From Kriegella sp965368185 (lineage in GTDB: Bacteria > Bacteroidota > Bacteroidia > Flavobacteriales > Flavobacteriaceae), in assembly GCA_965368185.1 (NCBI GenBank), contig CBDULZ010000012.1, forward strand, positions 12,518-76,517: DNA of 64,000 nucleotides, in the 5' to 3' direction. The position numbers and the translations under genes were made by a program. The notes beneath the pieces are model-generated. The model did not search any database. It had not been told where the DNA came from and saw only the letters and a list, made by a program, of their open reading frames with translations. Numbering within the stretch: the stretch's first letter is position 1; every line of letters starts with the position of its first letter. Positions 1 through 9,286 of this stretch are shown here, piece after piece.

Positions 1-1146
1 AGAACCCCGATTGGTAGTTTTATGGGTTCGTTATCTTCAATTCCAGCACCTCAATTAGGCGCTACGGCGATTAAGGGCGCCTTAAAAAAAATCAGCCTTG
101 ACCCTGAGCTGGTAGATGAAGTGTTTATGGGCAATGTTGTCCAGGCCGGAACAGGCCAAGCACCTGCCCGACAAGCAGCACTTTTAGCAAGTATACCAGA
201 TAGCGTACCATGCACCACGATAAATAAGGTATGTGCCTCAGGAATGAAAGCCGTGATGCAAGCTGCACAGGCCATCGCATTGGGAGACATTTCTATTGCT
301 GTGGCTGGAGGAATGGAAAACATGAGCCTTATTCCCCATTATGTTTATATGCGCTCAGGACAAAAATTTGGACCCGCAACCTTAATCGATGGAATGCAAA
401 AAGACGGTCTTGTTGACGCCTATGATCAAAATGCCATGGGTGTTTGTGCCGATGCCTGTGCAGAAAAATATAAATTCAGTCGAGAAGCCCAAGATATTTT
501 TGCCATTCAATCGTATGAGCGATCTGCAAAAGCATGGGCATCAGGAAAATTCGACAATGAAATAGTACCGGTTTCGGTGCCCCAACGTCGTGGCGAACCG
601 GTATGGATTACTGAGGATGAGGAGTTCAAAAACGTAAAAATGGAAAAGATTTCCTCATTGCGTCCGGCTTTCTCCAAAGACGGATCCGTAACGGCAGCCA
701 ATGCTTCCACAATAAATGATGGTGCTGCCGCACTTATTCTTATGAGTGCCGACAAAGCCAAGGCGTTGAACTTAAAACCGTTAGCGACCATTCGAAGTTA
801 TGCAGATGCCGCCCAGGAACCAAAATGGTTTACCACCGCTCCGGCCAAGGCATTGCCAAAGGCCATAGCCAAGGCTGGAATTTCAATAGATCAAATAGAT
901 TATTTTGAATTTAATGAGGCTTTTGCAGTTGTGGGCTTGGCAAACATGAAGTTATTAGGCCTTTCGGATACGAATGTAAATGTAAATGGTGGGGCCGTTT
1001 CATTAGGCCACCCCTTAGGTTGCTCGGGAGCAAGAATCATTGTTACCTTGCTAAATGTACTGGAACAGAACAACGCAAAAATTGGGGCAGCGGCGATATG
1101 TAATGGTGGTGGAGGTGCTTCTGCCTTAATTTTGGACAGAAACTAA
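1..1146 (+). CDS. Acetyl-CoA acetyltransferase (thiolase), 5' truncated by window edge
   Basis: Thiolase family enzyme that condenses two acetyl-CoA to acetoacetyl-CoA, or the reverse. The reading frame is open from base 1 and begins with RTPIGSFMGSLSS, the conserved thiolase segment that normally lies about 10 residues after the start, so the true start is just outside the window. The first in-window ATG (22) is an internal Met. Visible motifs: nucleophilic Cys in NKVCASGMKA, the GHPLGCSGAR histidine loop, and the C-terminal CNGGGGASA with the second active-site Cys. Length is about 380 residues plus the missing start, normal for the family. It is 11 bases upstream of the NlpC/P60 gene, so they are probably cotranscribed. 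A biosynthetic and a degradative thiolase cannot be told apart here. Confidence 0.95.
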   Translation, partial: RTPIGSFMGSLSSIPAPQLGATAIKGALKKISLDPELVDEVFMGNVVQAGTGQAPARQAALLASIPDSVPCTTINKVCASGMKAVMQAAQAIALGDISIAVAGGMENMSLIPHYVYMRSGQKFGPATLIDGMQKDGLVDAYDQNAMGVCADACAEKYKFSREAQDIFAIQSYERSAKAWASGKFDNEIVPVSVPQRRGEPVWITEDEEFKNVKMEKISSLRPAFSKDGSVTAANASTINDGAAALILMSADKAKALNLKPLATIRSYADAAQEPKWFTTAPAKALPKAIAKAGISIDQIDYFEFNEAFAVVGLANMKLLGLSDTNVNVNGGAVSLGHPLGCSGARIIVTLLNVLEQNNAKIGAAAICNGGGGASALILDRN

Positions 1147-1157
1147 GCAGAACACTT

Positions 1158-1910
1158 ATGCAATACGGTATTTGCCACCTAAGTACTGTGCCCGTGAGAG
1201 CGATTTCCGATGATACTTCCGAGTTAATTTCCCAGTTGCTCTTCGGCGAACATTTCAAAATTTTGGAAAGACGCAAATACTGGTGTAAAATCAGAATAGC
1301 TTATGATAATTCGGAGGGCTGGGTCAGCACCAACCAAATTAGTATCATAGAACAAGCGGAATACGATGCGCTCGAGAATTCTGCAAGCATCACATATTCT
1401 TCAGAGCTGATATCCATAGTTGAAAAAAATGGTTCTGTTCTCGTTCCCATAGTTCTGGGCTCTGCAATTCAAAATACGACACTTTTACAATACAGATTCG
1501 ATGGTGCGAGTGTAAATGGAAAGAAGAATAGAAACAACCTTATTGAAACTGCCCTATTGTACTTGAACGCTCCTTACCTATGGGGAGGAAAAACCCCATT
1601 TGGTATTGATTGTTCAGGTTTTACACAAATGGTGTATAAAATCAATGGCTATCGTTTGTTCAGAAATGCCTCTGAACAGTCCACACAAGGTAGTGCGCTT
1701 AGTTTTATAGAGGAAAGTGAGCCGGGCGACTTGGCGTTTTTCGATAATGCGGAAGGCCTCATACACCATGTAGGTTTGATTATGGAGAACAATTACATTA
1801 TTCACTCCCACGGAAAAGTCCGCATCGACCGATTAGACCATACCGGGATTTTCAATACTGAATTAGGCACCTACACCCATAATTTAAGGGTTATCAAAAA
1901 GGTCATATAA
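1158..1910 (+). CDS. NlpC/P60 family cell-wall hydrolase with SH3 domain
   Basis: A 250-residue predicted gamma-D-glutamyl-diamino acid peptidase acting on peptidoglycan stem peptides. Residues 1-70 look like a bacterial SH3 domain (targeting), ending at the WVSTNQI strand. The C-terminal half is an NlpC/P60 domain: catalytic Cys in DCSGFTQMVYK, His in HHVGLIMENN and a further polar residue in IIHSHGKVRID. No signal peptide is visible at the chosen start, although such enzymes usually act outside the inner membrane; the family in Flavobacteria is often annotated in this way. It follows the thiolase by 11 bases and is closed by a hairpin terminator. Confidence 0.88.
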   Translation: MQYGICHLSTVPVRAISDDTSELISQLLFGEHFKILERRKYWCKIRIAYDNSEGWVSTNQISIIEQAEYDALENSASITYSSELISIVEKNGSVLVPIVLGSAIQNTTLLQYRFDGASVNGKKNRNNLIETALLYLNAPYLWGGKTPFGIDCSGFTQMVYKINGYRLFRNASEQSTQGSALSFIEESEPGDLAFFDNAEGLIHHVGLIMENNYIIHSHGKVRIDRLDHTGIFNTELGTYTHNLRVIKKVI

Positions 1911-1911
1911 A

Positions 1912-1937
1912 AAACCCCGACATTTCTGTCGAGGTTT
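1912..1937. terminator. Bidirectional terminator hairpin
   Basis: Eleven-base arms 1912-1922 and 1927-1937 pair with one mismatch around a TTTC loop. A-rich sequence precedes and T-rich sequence follows, so it can serve both the plus-strand hydrolase gene and the converging minus-strand TPR gene. Confidence 0.75.
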
Positions 1938-1963
1938 GTACTTTATCAAGCTTCTTAAAAAAA

Positions 1964-3235
1964 TTATTCGCCCAATAATTTCTTAAGACGCATAAAATTC
2001 TCGTTATCGCCCATAGCCCCGTAGATATTCTTAAGCTGGGTCAATATCCCCTGATTATCAGGATTAGTTTTCAAAGCCTCTTCTAGAACATCGGCCCCTT
2101 GTTGGAACAGACTGTCTTTTTGCTCTTTCAACTCATCATAGCGGGCTATATCGGCCTTTGAATTACCTAAGCCATTCATCTCGTCAATCAATCCATTTCC
2201 TTCGTTTACATAGGTAGTAGATAAATTCAGTTGTGCATTGGTATATCCGGGGTTGATCTCCAATGTCTTTTTGTAAGCGGCCCTAGCCTCTTCCAAATTG
2301 CCTTGCTCCATATTAATTACGCCCATATTATAGTGCAGATCCGGATTATCAGGCGCCAAAGCTGCCGCTTCTGATTGAAGTTCCTTGAATTTATCCTTAT
2401 CTCCCATCTTGTAATAAAGATTGGCTTCGTTCAAAATTAAATTCACGTCATTTGGATTGTTCTCCCTTGCTGCCTTATAAGCTTCTAAAGCCTTATCGTC
2501 TTGCCCCAATTGCGTGTATATCAATGCAATGTTTTTAACGATTTCCGCCTTCTTGGAAGGAGCCCGGTCATCTACAGGATCTTTGTAAGTGCCTGACTTT
2601 ACCATAAGATCACGCTGCGTCTTATCCATTTCCTCAACCTCGCCTGTAGCAACATTCGTAGCCTTATAAGAAACACCGCTACCATCATAACCTAAGCTTT
2701 GAAGTTCTTCGTAATACTCCAATGCCGGTTCGTAATGCCCTCCGTTGACAGCACTACTAGCAGCATAGTATAAGTAGACCGTGTCTTTCGGGCTAATCTT
2801 ATAACTCATATACAACTTTTCTGCTGCTTCTTTAAATTTTTCATTTCCATTATCCTCAACCGCGGAATTTACCAAATCAGCCGTCAAGGTGCCTAAATGC
2901 TGTTTTGTCTCATCTGAGTATTTGGCTTTTCCGCTCTTTTCCTCTACATCGATTACTTTTTGAAAAGAAGACACAGCTTCATCGAATGCGGCATTGTCAC
3001 CTTTTTTGGCTAAATCTGCATATGCCTTTCCACGAACAAAATAATATTGCGCCTGTAATTTTTCATCAGCACCGGAAATCATTCCCGAAGCACCATCAAG
3101 AGCTGCTTTTGCAGCTGCGGCGTCTCCATCTTTTAAGGCTTTTTCAGCCGTTTTAATCTCATTTTTCTGAGCGTATCCTGCCATCATAATAAAAGACATG
3201 GAGGCTAGTATTAAAATTTTAGTTTTCATTTTCAA
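1964..3235 (-). CDS. Exported tetratricopeptide-repeat protein
   Basis: A 423-residue protein with a clear Sec signal peptide (KMKTKILILASMSFIMMAGYAQ, cleavage expected after AQ or nearby) followed by TPR helices over most of its length. The best repeats are at residues 240-330 (for example ALIYTQLGQDDKALEAYKAA and YNMGVINMEQGNLEEARAAY). TPR arrays bind peptides and scaffold complexes; no enzyme motif is visible. It starts 31 bases downstream of gyrA on the same strand and may be read from the gyrA transcript. The specific partner cannot be inferred. Confidence 0.85.
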   Translation of the reverse strand: MKMKTKILILASMSFIMMAGYAQKNEIKTAEKALKDGDAAAAKAALDGASGMISGADEKLQAQYYFVRGKAYADLAKKGDNAAFDEAVSSFQKVIDVEEKSGKAKYSDETKQHLGTLTADLVNSAVEDNGNEKFKEAAEKLYMSYKISPKDTVYLYYAASSAVNGGHYEPALEYYEELQSLGYDGSGVSYKATNVATGEVEEMDKTQRDLMVKSGTYKDPVDDRAPSKKAEIVKNIALIYTQLGQDDKALEAYKAARENNPNDVNLILNEANLYYKMGDKDKFKELQSEAAALAPDNPDLHYNMGVINMEQGNLEEARAAYKKTLEINPGYTNAQLNLSTTYVNEGNGLIDEMNGLGNSKADIARYDELKEQKDSLFQQGADVLEEALKTNPDNQGILTQLKNIYGAMGDNENFMRLKKLLGE

Positions 3236-3266
3236 TTGTATTAAAATAATAATTAGTGTTTATTGA

Positions 3267-5801
3267 TTATTCTTCAGAATCGTCGTTACTTCCTTTATCA
3301 AGAGCCGTGCCATCTTCGGTATCGACTTCGATGTCCAACACTTCGGCTTCAGAAAGATCGTCCTCGTCTTTCATAACTTTGGCCACTGCTGCTATCGAAT
3401 CGTTATCCTTTAAATTAATGAGCCTTACGCCTTGTGTAGCACGCCCCATGACCCTAAGATCTTCAACACTCATTCGAATGGCAATACCTGATTTGTTGAT
3501 AATCATAAGATCATCCGAATCCGACACATTCTTTATCGCTACAAGGCCACCGGTTTTTTTTGTAATAGATATCGTTTTAACACCTTTACCCCCTCTGTTT
3601 GTCACTCGATAATCTTCGATGCTAGATCGTTTTCCATACCCATTTTCTGAAACTACGAGTATATCTTCATCAAAATCATGTACCGATACCATGCCTATCA
3701 CTTCATCATTGTCATCGGCCAAACGAATACCTCGAACTCCGGAAGCGTTTCTACCCATCGGTCGTGTCTTTCCTTCTTCAAAACGAATGGCTTTGCCAGA
3801 TTTAAGGCCCAAGAATATTTCACTTGTACCAGTGGTTAATTTCGCTTCGAGCAACTCATCGTCTTCCCGAATGCCAATAGCATTGATACCATTCTGTCGA
3901 GGTCTAGAATATTGCTCCAAAGAAGTCTTTTTCACAGTTCCCTTTTTCGTAGCCATTATTACATAATGGTTATTCACGTAATCTTCGTCTTTAAGGTCAC
4001 GCGTACAAATAAAGGCTTTAACATTGTCATCTTGTTCAATATTGATAAGATTCTGAATGGCCCTTCCTTTTGATGTTCTACTGCCTTCGGGTATCTCGTA
4101 GACCCGCATCCAGAAACACTTTCCTTTTTGAGTAAAGAACAACATATATTGGTGGTTCGTACCCACAAAAAGATATTCAAGAAAATCTTCGTTACGGGTC
4201 GAAGAAGCCTTTTGACCTACTCCTCCCCTGTTTTGGGTTTTGTATTCGGATAGTGGCGTTCTTTTAATGTAACCTGCATGGGATATTGTAATTACCACCT
4301 GTTCATCAGGAATCATGTCCTCAATACTTAGATCCCCACCGGCAAGATTGATTTCAGAACGACGTTCGTCGCCATACTTTTCTTTGATTTCAAGAAGCTC
4401 TTCCTTTATGATTTGCATCCTTCGGTCCTTCTTCTCCAGTATGTCCTTTAAATCGGCTATAGTCTTTATTATCTCATCGTACTCTGCCCTTAATTTATCC
4501 TGCTCCAGACCTGTAAGTTGACGTAACCGCATTTCTACGATAGCTTTTGCCTGTATTTCTGTCAACTTAAAGCGTTCCATCAAATTCTCACGAGCCTCAT
4601 CAGCGTTGGCCGACGCCCTGATGATAGCAATCACCTCGTCTATATTATCAGAAGCTATAATCAAGCCCTCAAGAATATGGGCCCTGTCTTCAGCCTTTTT
4701 AAGTTCAAACTGTGTTCTGCGAACCACTACATCGTGACGATGTTCCACAAAATAGTGAATCATCTCCTTGACATTGAGCAATCGAGGTCGACCGTTAACC
4801 AATGCGATATTGTTTACACTGAATGAAGACTGCAATGCCGTATATTTATACAGCATATTGAGTACAATGTTAGGTATCGCATCCCTTTTAAGAATATATA
4901 CGATACGCATTCCCTTTCGATCCGACTCGTCACGAATCGTAGAAATTCCCTCGATTTTCTTTTCGTTTACAAGATCGGCTGTCTTTTTGATCATATCGGC
5001 CTTGTTCACCTGATATGGGATTTCCGTAACAATGATACATTCCCTTCCCTGAACTTCTTCAATGTTAGCCTTGGCGCGAATTTTCACACGACCCCTGCCG
5101 GTATGGAAGGCCTCTTTTACGCCGTCGTATCCATAAATTATTCCACCTGTAGGAAAATCAGGTGCTTTTATATGTGTAATGAGCTCATCAATTTCAATAT
5201 CATTGTTCTCGATATAGGCAACGGTTCCGTCAACAACTTCCGATAAATTATGGGGAGGCATGTTCGTAGCCATACCAACGGCAATCCCCGATGCCCCGTT
5301 GACCAAAAGGTTTGGCACTCGTGTCGGTAAAACAGTCGGCTCTTTCAAAGAATCGTCAAAATTCAATTGATGATCGACCGTATCCTTGTCTATATCGGCA
5401 AGCATATCATCGGCAATTTTTCGCATACGGGCTTCCGTATAACGCATTGCAGCCGGGCTATCGCCATCAACGGATCCAAAATTCCCCTGCCCGTCCACCA
5501 ACATGTAGCGAAGGCTCCATTCTTGGGCCATTCGTACCATAGTGTCGTAGACAGAAGTATCACCGTGCGGATGGTATTTACCTAAAACTTCCCCGACAAT
5601 ACGCGCTGATTTTTTATGAGAACTGTTAGAACGCACACCCAATTCATGCATACCAAACAACACACGCCTATGTACTGGTTTCAATCCGTCCCGCACATCT
5701 GGCAGCGCACGTGACACAATGACCGACATCGAATAATCGATGTAGGCAGATTTCATTTCATCTTCGATATTAATAGGTATCAATTTTTCTCCTTCTGCCA
5801 T
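3267..5801 (-). CDS. gyrA: DNA gyrase subunit A
   Basis: An 844-residue GyrA, the breakage-reunion subunit of gyrase, which with GyrB introduces negative supercoils. The N-terminal winged-helix/tower part carries the catalytic tyrosine Y121 in AMRYTEARM. The C-terminal beta-pinwheel is recognisable, with the GyrA-box-like QNRGGVGQK at the start of the C-terminal domain. The quinolone pocket reads HPHGDTSVYD: Thr82 replaces the E. coli Ser83, and Asp86 (E. coli Asp87) is retained. Thr here is common in wild-type Flavobacteria. The acidic tail is typical for the phylum. It is divergent from clpC across about 260 bases. Confidence 0.98.
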   Translation of the reverse strand: MAEGEKLIPINIEDEMKSAYIDYSMSVIVSRALPDVRDGLKPVHRRVLFGMHELGVRSNSSHKKSARIVGEVLGKYHPHGDTSVYDTMVRMAQEWSLRYMLVDGQGNFGSVDGDSPAAMRYTEARMRKIADDMLADIDKDTVDHQLNFDDSLKEPTVLPTRVPNLLVNGASGIAVGMATNMPPHNLSEVVDGTVAYIENNDIEIDELITHIKAPDFPTGGIIYGYDGVKEAFHTGRGRVKIRAKANIEEVQGRECIIVTEIPYQVNKADMIKKTADLVNEKKIEGISTIRDESDRKGMRIVYILKRDAIPNIVLNMLYKYTALQSSFSVNNIALVNGRPRLLNVKEMIHYFVEHRHDVVVRRTQFELKKAEDRAHILEGLIIASDNIDEVIAIIRASANADEARENLMERFKLTEIQAKAIVEMRLRQLTGLEQDKLRAEYDEIIKTIADLKDILEKKDRRMQIIKEELLEIKEKYGDERRSEINLAGGDLSIEDMIPDEQVVITISHAGYIKRTPLSEYKTQNRGGVGQKASSTRNEDFLEYLFVGTNHQYMLFFTQKGKCFWMRVYEIPEGSRTSKGRAIQNLINIEQDDNVKAFICTRDLKDEDYVNNHYVIMATKKGTVKKTSLEQYSRPRQNGINAIGIREDDELLEAKLTTGTSEIFLGLKSGKAIRFEEGKTRPMGRNASGVRGIRLADDNDEVIGMVSVHDFDEDILVVSENGYGKRSSIEDYRVTNRGGKGVKTISITKKTGGLVAIKNVSDSDDLMIINKSGIAIRMSVEDLRVMGRATQGVRLINLKDNDSIAAVAKVMKDEDDLSEAEVLDIEVDTEDGTALDKGSNDDSEE

Positions 5802-6058
5802 TTTAAAATCTTCTATATTTTTGGGTTAAAAAAGCATGCCAATATACGTAAAATCGTTACTTTTCAAGTATATATCAGATACTTTATTCAAAATTTTATT
5901 AACACTTATACCCTCTTTACAGGTTGATAATAAGATTGTTAATTATTCCGCAATTAATCGCTTTTTCGTCAATTCGAACAACTTTGTCGAATAATAGGTA
6001 CGGTATTTGCCCAAGATTGACCTAGATTTACTAATTTTATAGTTGAAAGGATAATTTT

Positions 6059-8608
6059 ATGGACGATAATTTTTCACCGAGGGTAAAAGACGTAATTGCA
6101 TATAGCAAAGAAGAAGCACTTAGATTGGGGCATGATTTTATTGGAACGGAACATCTCATGCTCGGATTGTTGCGCGATGGAAATGGAAAAGCAATAAGTA
6201 TTCTGGATGCTTTGGAGGTCGACTTAGACCATCTACGCCGCAAAGTGGAGATCCTGAGTCCCTCGAACCCAAGTCCCAGCGGTTCTCAAAAAGACAAAAA
6301 AAACCTGCACTTGACCAGGCAGGCAGAGCGCGCGTTGAAGACCACTTTTTTAGAAGCAAAGCTTTTTCAAAGTTCATCAATCAATACGGCACACTTATTA
6401 CTCTGTATTTTAAGAAACGAAAATGACCCTACTACCAAACTTTTACATAAACTAAAAGTTGATTATGACGGGGTCAAAGAACAGTTCAAATTTATGATTA
6501 CAAGCGACGATGATATTGTAGACGCTCCCACTTCCGATTCGTTTCCTAGCGATTCCGATGATGCCAACGAAGGTAAAGAAGGTACTTTTGGTAGTGCTTC
6601 TGGGCAAAAGGGCAACAAAAAATCGAAGACTCCGGTATTGGACAACTTTGGTCGCGACCTTACACGCTTGGCCGAAGACAACAGATTGGATCCAGTGGTA
6701 GGAAGAGAAAAAGAAATAGAAAGAGTTTCGCAAATATTAAGCAGAAGAAAGAAAAACAACCCATTGCTAATTGGCGAGCCAGGTGTTGGTAAAAGTGCCA
6801 TTGCAGAGGGTCTTGCATTGCGTATAATTAACAAAAAAGTATCGCGAATACTTTACAACAAACGTGTTGTAACTTTAGACCTCGCTTCGTTGGTCGCTGG
6901 AACAAAATACCGTGGGCAGTTCGAGGAGCGGATGAAGGCGGTAATGAACGAATTAGAGAAGAACGATGACGTAATACTCTTTATCGACGAGATTCATACC
7001 ATTGTAGGAGCCGGTGGTGCCACGGGTAGTCTTGATGCCTCCAATATGTTCAAACCGGCATTGGCAAGGGGCGAAATACAATGTATAGGAGCCACCACCT
7101 TGGACGAATACCGACAATATATCGAAAAGGACGGTGCCTTGGAGCGTCGTTTCCAAAAAGTAATCGTTGAGCCCACCACTGTAATCGAAACTATTGAGAT
7201 ACTCAAAAATATCAAGGAAAAATATGAGGACCACCACAACGTTAATTATACCGACGAGGCAATTATCGCTTGTGTAAAATTGACGAATCGGTACATGACG
7301 GATAGATTTCTTCCTGACAAGGCTATCGACGCCCTAGACGAGGCCGGTTCGAGAGTCCATATTGTAAATATGGATGTTCCTAAACAAATATTGGAACTTG
7401 AAAAACAACTTGAAGACGTTCGAGAACTTAAGAACAGCGTTGTTAAAAAGCAAAAATACGAGGAGGCAGCCAAATTACGTGACGATGAGAAAAGGCTCGA
7501 AAAAGAATTGGCGGTAGCCCAAGAAAAATGGGAGGAAGACAGCAAATTGCACAAAGAAATCGTTACCGAAGACAATGTTGCAGACGTAGTCTCTATGATG
7601 AGTGGTATTCCAGTAAATCGAATTGCCCAAACCGAAAGCAACAAACTCGCCGAACTACCCAAGCTTATCAAGACGAACGTAATTGGTCAAGATGAGGCAG
7701 TAGCGAAAGTAGCAAAGGCCATTCAACGTAACAGAGCAGGACTTAAAGACCCCAATAAACCGATTGGCTCCTTTATATTCTTAGGACAAACCGGTGTCGG
7801 TAAAACGCAATTGGCAAAAGTACTGGCCAAAGAATTATTCGACTCGGAAGATGCACTTATTCGAATAGACATGAGCGAGTATATGGAAAAATTTGCCATC
7901 TCCCGATTGGTAGGGGCACCTCCAGGATATGTCGGTTACGAAGAAGGTGGTCAATTGACCGAAAAGGTACGTCGCAAACCCTATTCAGTAATTTTGTTGG
8001 ATGAGGTCGAGAAAGCGCATCCCGATGTTTTCAACATGCTGTTGCAGGTATTGGACGATGGTTTCCTAACCGATAGTCTTGGAAGAAAAATTGATTTTAG
8101 AAATACAATCATAATCATGACCTCGAATATCGGTGCCCGACAGTTGAAAGACTTCGGCCAAGGTGTAGGTTTTGGAACTTCTGCAAAGAAGGCACAAGCA
8201 GATACGCACCAAAAGAGCGTTATCGAAAATGCCTTAAAAAAGGCATTCGCGCCCGAGTTTTTGAATAGGATCGACGATGTTGTTGTTTTTAATCCCTTGG
8301 AAAGAAAAGACATTCACCAGATTATCGATATTGAGTTGCGCAAGTTGTTCCAGCGCATTAAGGACATAGGCTACAACTTAAACTTAACCGAAAAAGCAAA
8401 GGATTATATTGCTGAGAAAGGCTTTGATAGGCAATATGGTGCCAGACCGCTTAAAAGGGCAATTCAAAAATATATCGAAGATGCCCTGGCGGAAGAAATC
8501 GTAAATTCGAAACTTGAAGAAGGCGACAGTATATTCATGGACTTAGATTCGAAAAAAGACGAGTTGACCATCAAAATCAAGAAGGCTGAAAAATCTTCAA
8601 AAACATGA
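6059..8608 (+). CDS. clpC: ATP-dependent Clp protease ATP-binding subunit ClpC
   Basis: An 849-residue class I AAA+ unfoldase that feeds substrates to ClpP. Domain order: Clp N-domain repeats (residues 1-145), an acidic linker, AAA-1 with Walker A GEPGVGKSA (about 238-247) and Walker B FIDEIHT, a middle domain with a UVR-like segment (QKYEEAAKLRDDEKR, about 460-475), AAA-2 with Walker A GQTGVGKTQ (about 575-583) and Walker B LLDEVEKAH, and the D2-small C-terminal domain. UVR content and length favour ClpC over ClpA or ClpB. The gene stands alone with a strong terminator after it. Confidence 0.97.
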   Translation: MDDNFSPRVKDVIAYSKEEALRLGHDFIGTEHLMLGLLRDGNGKAISILDALEVDLDHLRRKVEILSPSNPSPSGSQKDKKNLHLTRQAERALKTTFLEAKLFQSSSINTAHLLLCILRNENDPTTKLLHKLKVDYDGVKEQFKFMITSDDDIVDAPTSDSFPSDSDDANEGKEGTFGSASGQKGNKKSKTPVLDNFGRDLTRLAEDNRLDPVVGREKEIERVSQILSRRKKNNPLLIGEPGVGKSAIAEGLALRIINKKVSRILYNKRVVTLDLASLVAGTKYRGQFEERMKAVMNELEKNDDVILFIDEIHTIVGAGGATGSLDASNMFKPALARGEIQCIGATTLDEYRQYIEKDGALERRFQKVIVEPTTVIETIEILKNIKEKYEDHHNVNYTDEAIIACVKLTNRYMTDRFLPDKAIDALDEAGSRVHIVNMDVPKQILELEKQLEDVRELKNSVVKKQKYEEAAKLRDDEKRLEKELAVAQEKWEEDSKLHKEIVTEDNVADVVSMMSGIPVNRIAQTESNKLAELPKLIKTNVIGQDEAVAKVAKAIQRNRAGLKDPNKPIGSFIFLGQTGVGKTQLAKVLAKELFDSEDALIRIDMSEYMEKFAISRLVGAPPGYVGYEEGGQLTEKVRRKPYSVILLDEVEKAHPDVFNMLLQVLDDGFLTDSLGRKIDFRNTIIIMTSNIGARQLKDFGQGVGFGTSAKKAQADTHQKSVIENALKKAFAPEFLNRIDDVVVFNPLERKDIHQIIDIELRKLFQRIKDIGYNLNLTEKAKDYIAEKGFDRQYGARPLKRAIQKYIEDALAEEIVNSKLEEGDSIFMDLDSKKDELTIKIKKAEKSSKT

Positions 8609-8632
8609 AATTTCGTAAGAAATTTGGAATAA

Positions 8633-8662
8633 GGGAGTCATAAAAATTGACTCCCTTTTTTT
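8633..8662 (+). terminator. Rho-independent terminator of clpC
   Basis: GGGAGTCA (8633-8640) pairs perfectly with TGACTCCC (8648-8655), flanked by AA/TT pairs and followed by seven T residues, 25 bases after the clpC stop. Confidence 0.92.
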
Positions 8663-8808
8663 ATTCAGGATAATCAGCAAGTAAAAAATAAAACACCGTA
8701 GTTATCCACTAAAAGCAGTATAAACGATATTTAAGCTTTTAATCTAATTTTTTATCGTAAAACTGTACTTACTTCTACTTTCGTCACAGACACTATTAAA
8801 TACATGAA

Positions 8809-9210
8809 ATGAAAGTGGGACAACCGAAAAAAACGATTGTTGTAAGAGAGTATCAGCTCGAGATTGGAAAAATCCAAGTTTATGATGATTACATGGTGGC
8901 TATTTTTGAGGAAGGGGCAACCCTTACCTTAGAAAGAACGTATCAAATAATCGGAATTTCAGAAATTCACTTCCGTGAAAAGGATTTTGGCTATATAAGC
9001 CTCCGGAAACATTCTTATGCGGTTGATCCAACTGTTTATTCATATCTACGGGAATTGGACAACCTAAAAGCCTTTGCCATAGTTTCGGTAAAGGAAATCG
9101 ACATGCACAATTTTAAAATTGAAAAGCTTTTTTACAAAAAGCCAATGAAATTTTTTATTGAATTCGATAATGCCCTTACCTGGGTAAAAAGAAGGGTTAA
9201 GGGAAAGTAA
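8809..9210 (+). CDS. Conserved hypothetical protein, possible STAS/SpoIIAA-like fold
   Basis: A 133-residue soluble protein that I do not recognise with certainty. Alternating beta strands and helices (IGKIQVYDDYMVAIF, GYISLRKHSYAVDP, AFAIVSVKEID, KFFIEFDNALTWVKR) resemble the small SpoIIAA/SEC14-like proteins that are common in Flavobacteria. No signal peptide, membrane segment or catalytic motif is seen. It stands alone between the clpC terminator and the converging nnr gene. TACTTTCG at about 8786 resembles a -7 element. Confidence 0.7.
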   Translation: MKVGQPKKTIVVREYQLEIGKIQVYDDYMVAIFEEGATLTLERTYQIIGISEIHFREKDFGYISLRKHSYAVDPTVYSYLRELDNLKAFAIVSVKEIDMHNFKIEKLFYKKPMKFFIEFDNALTWVKRRVKGK

Positions 9211-9286
9211 CCCCTAAACACATCAACAGTATAGGTCGTATAAGGTTAAGCCACTCGCACATATAGATAGACCGCAGTCCCTACCA

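Noticed and set aside
3267..5801. Thr82 of GyrA as acquired quinolone resistance
   Set aside because: Thr at this site is usual in wild-type Flavobacteria; it is not evidence of a mutation.
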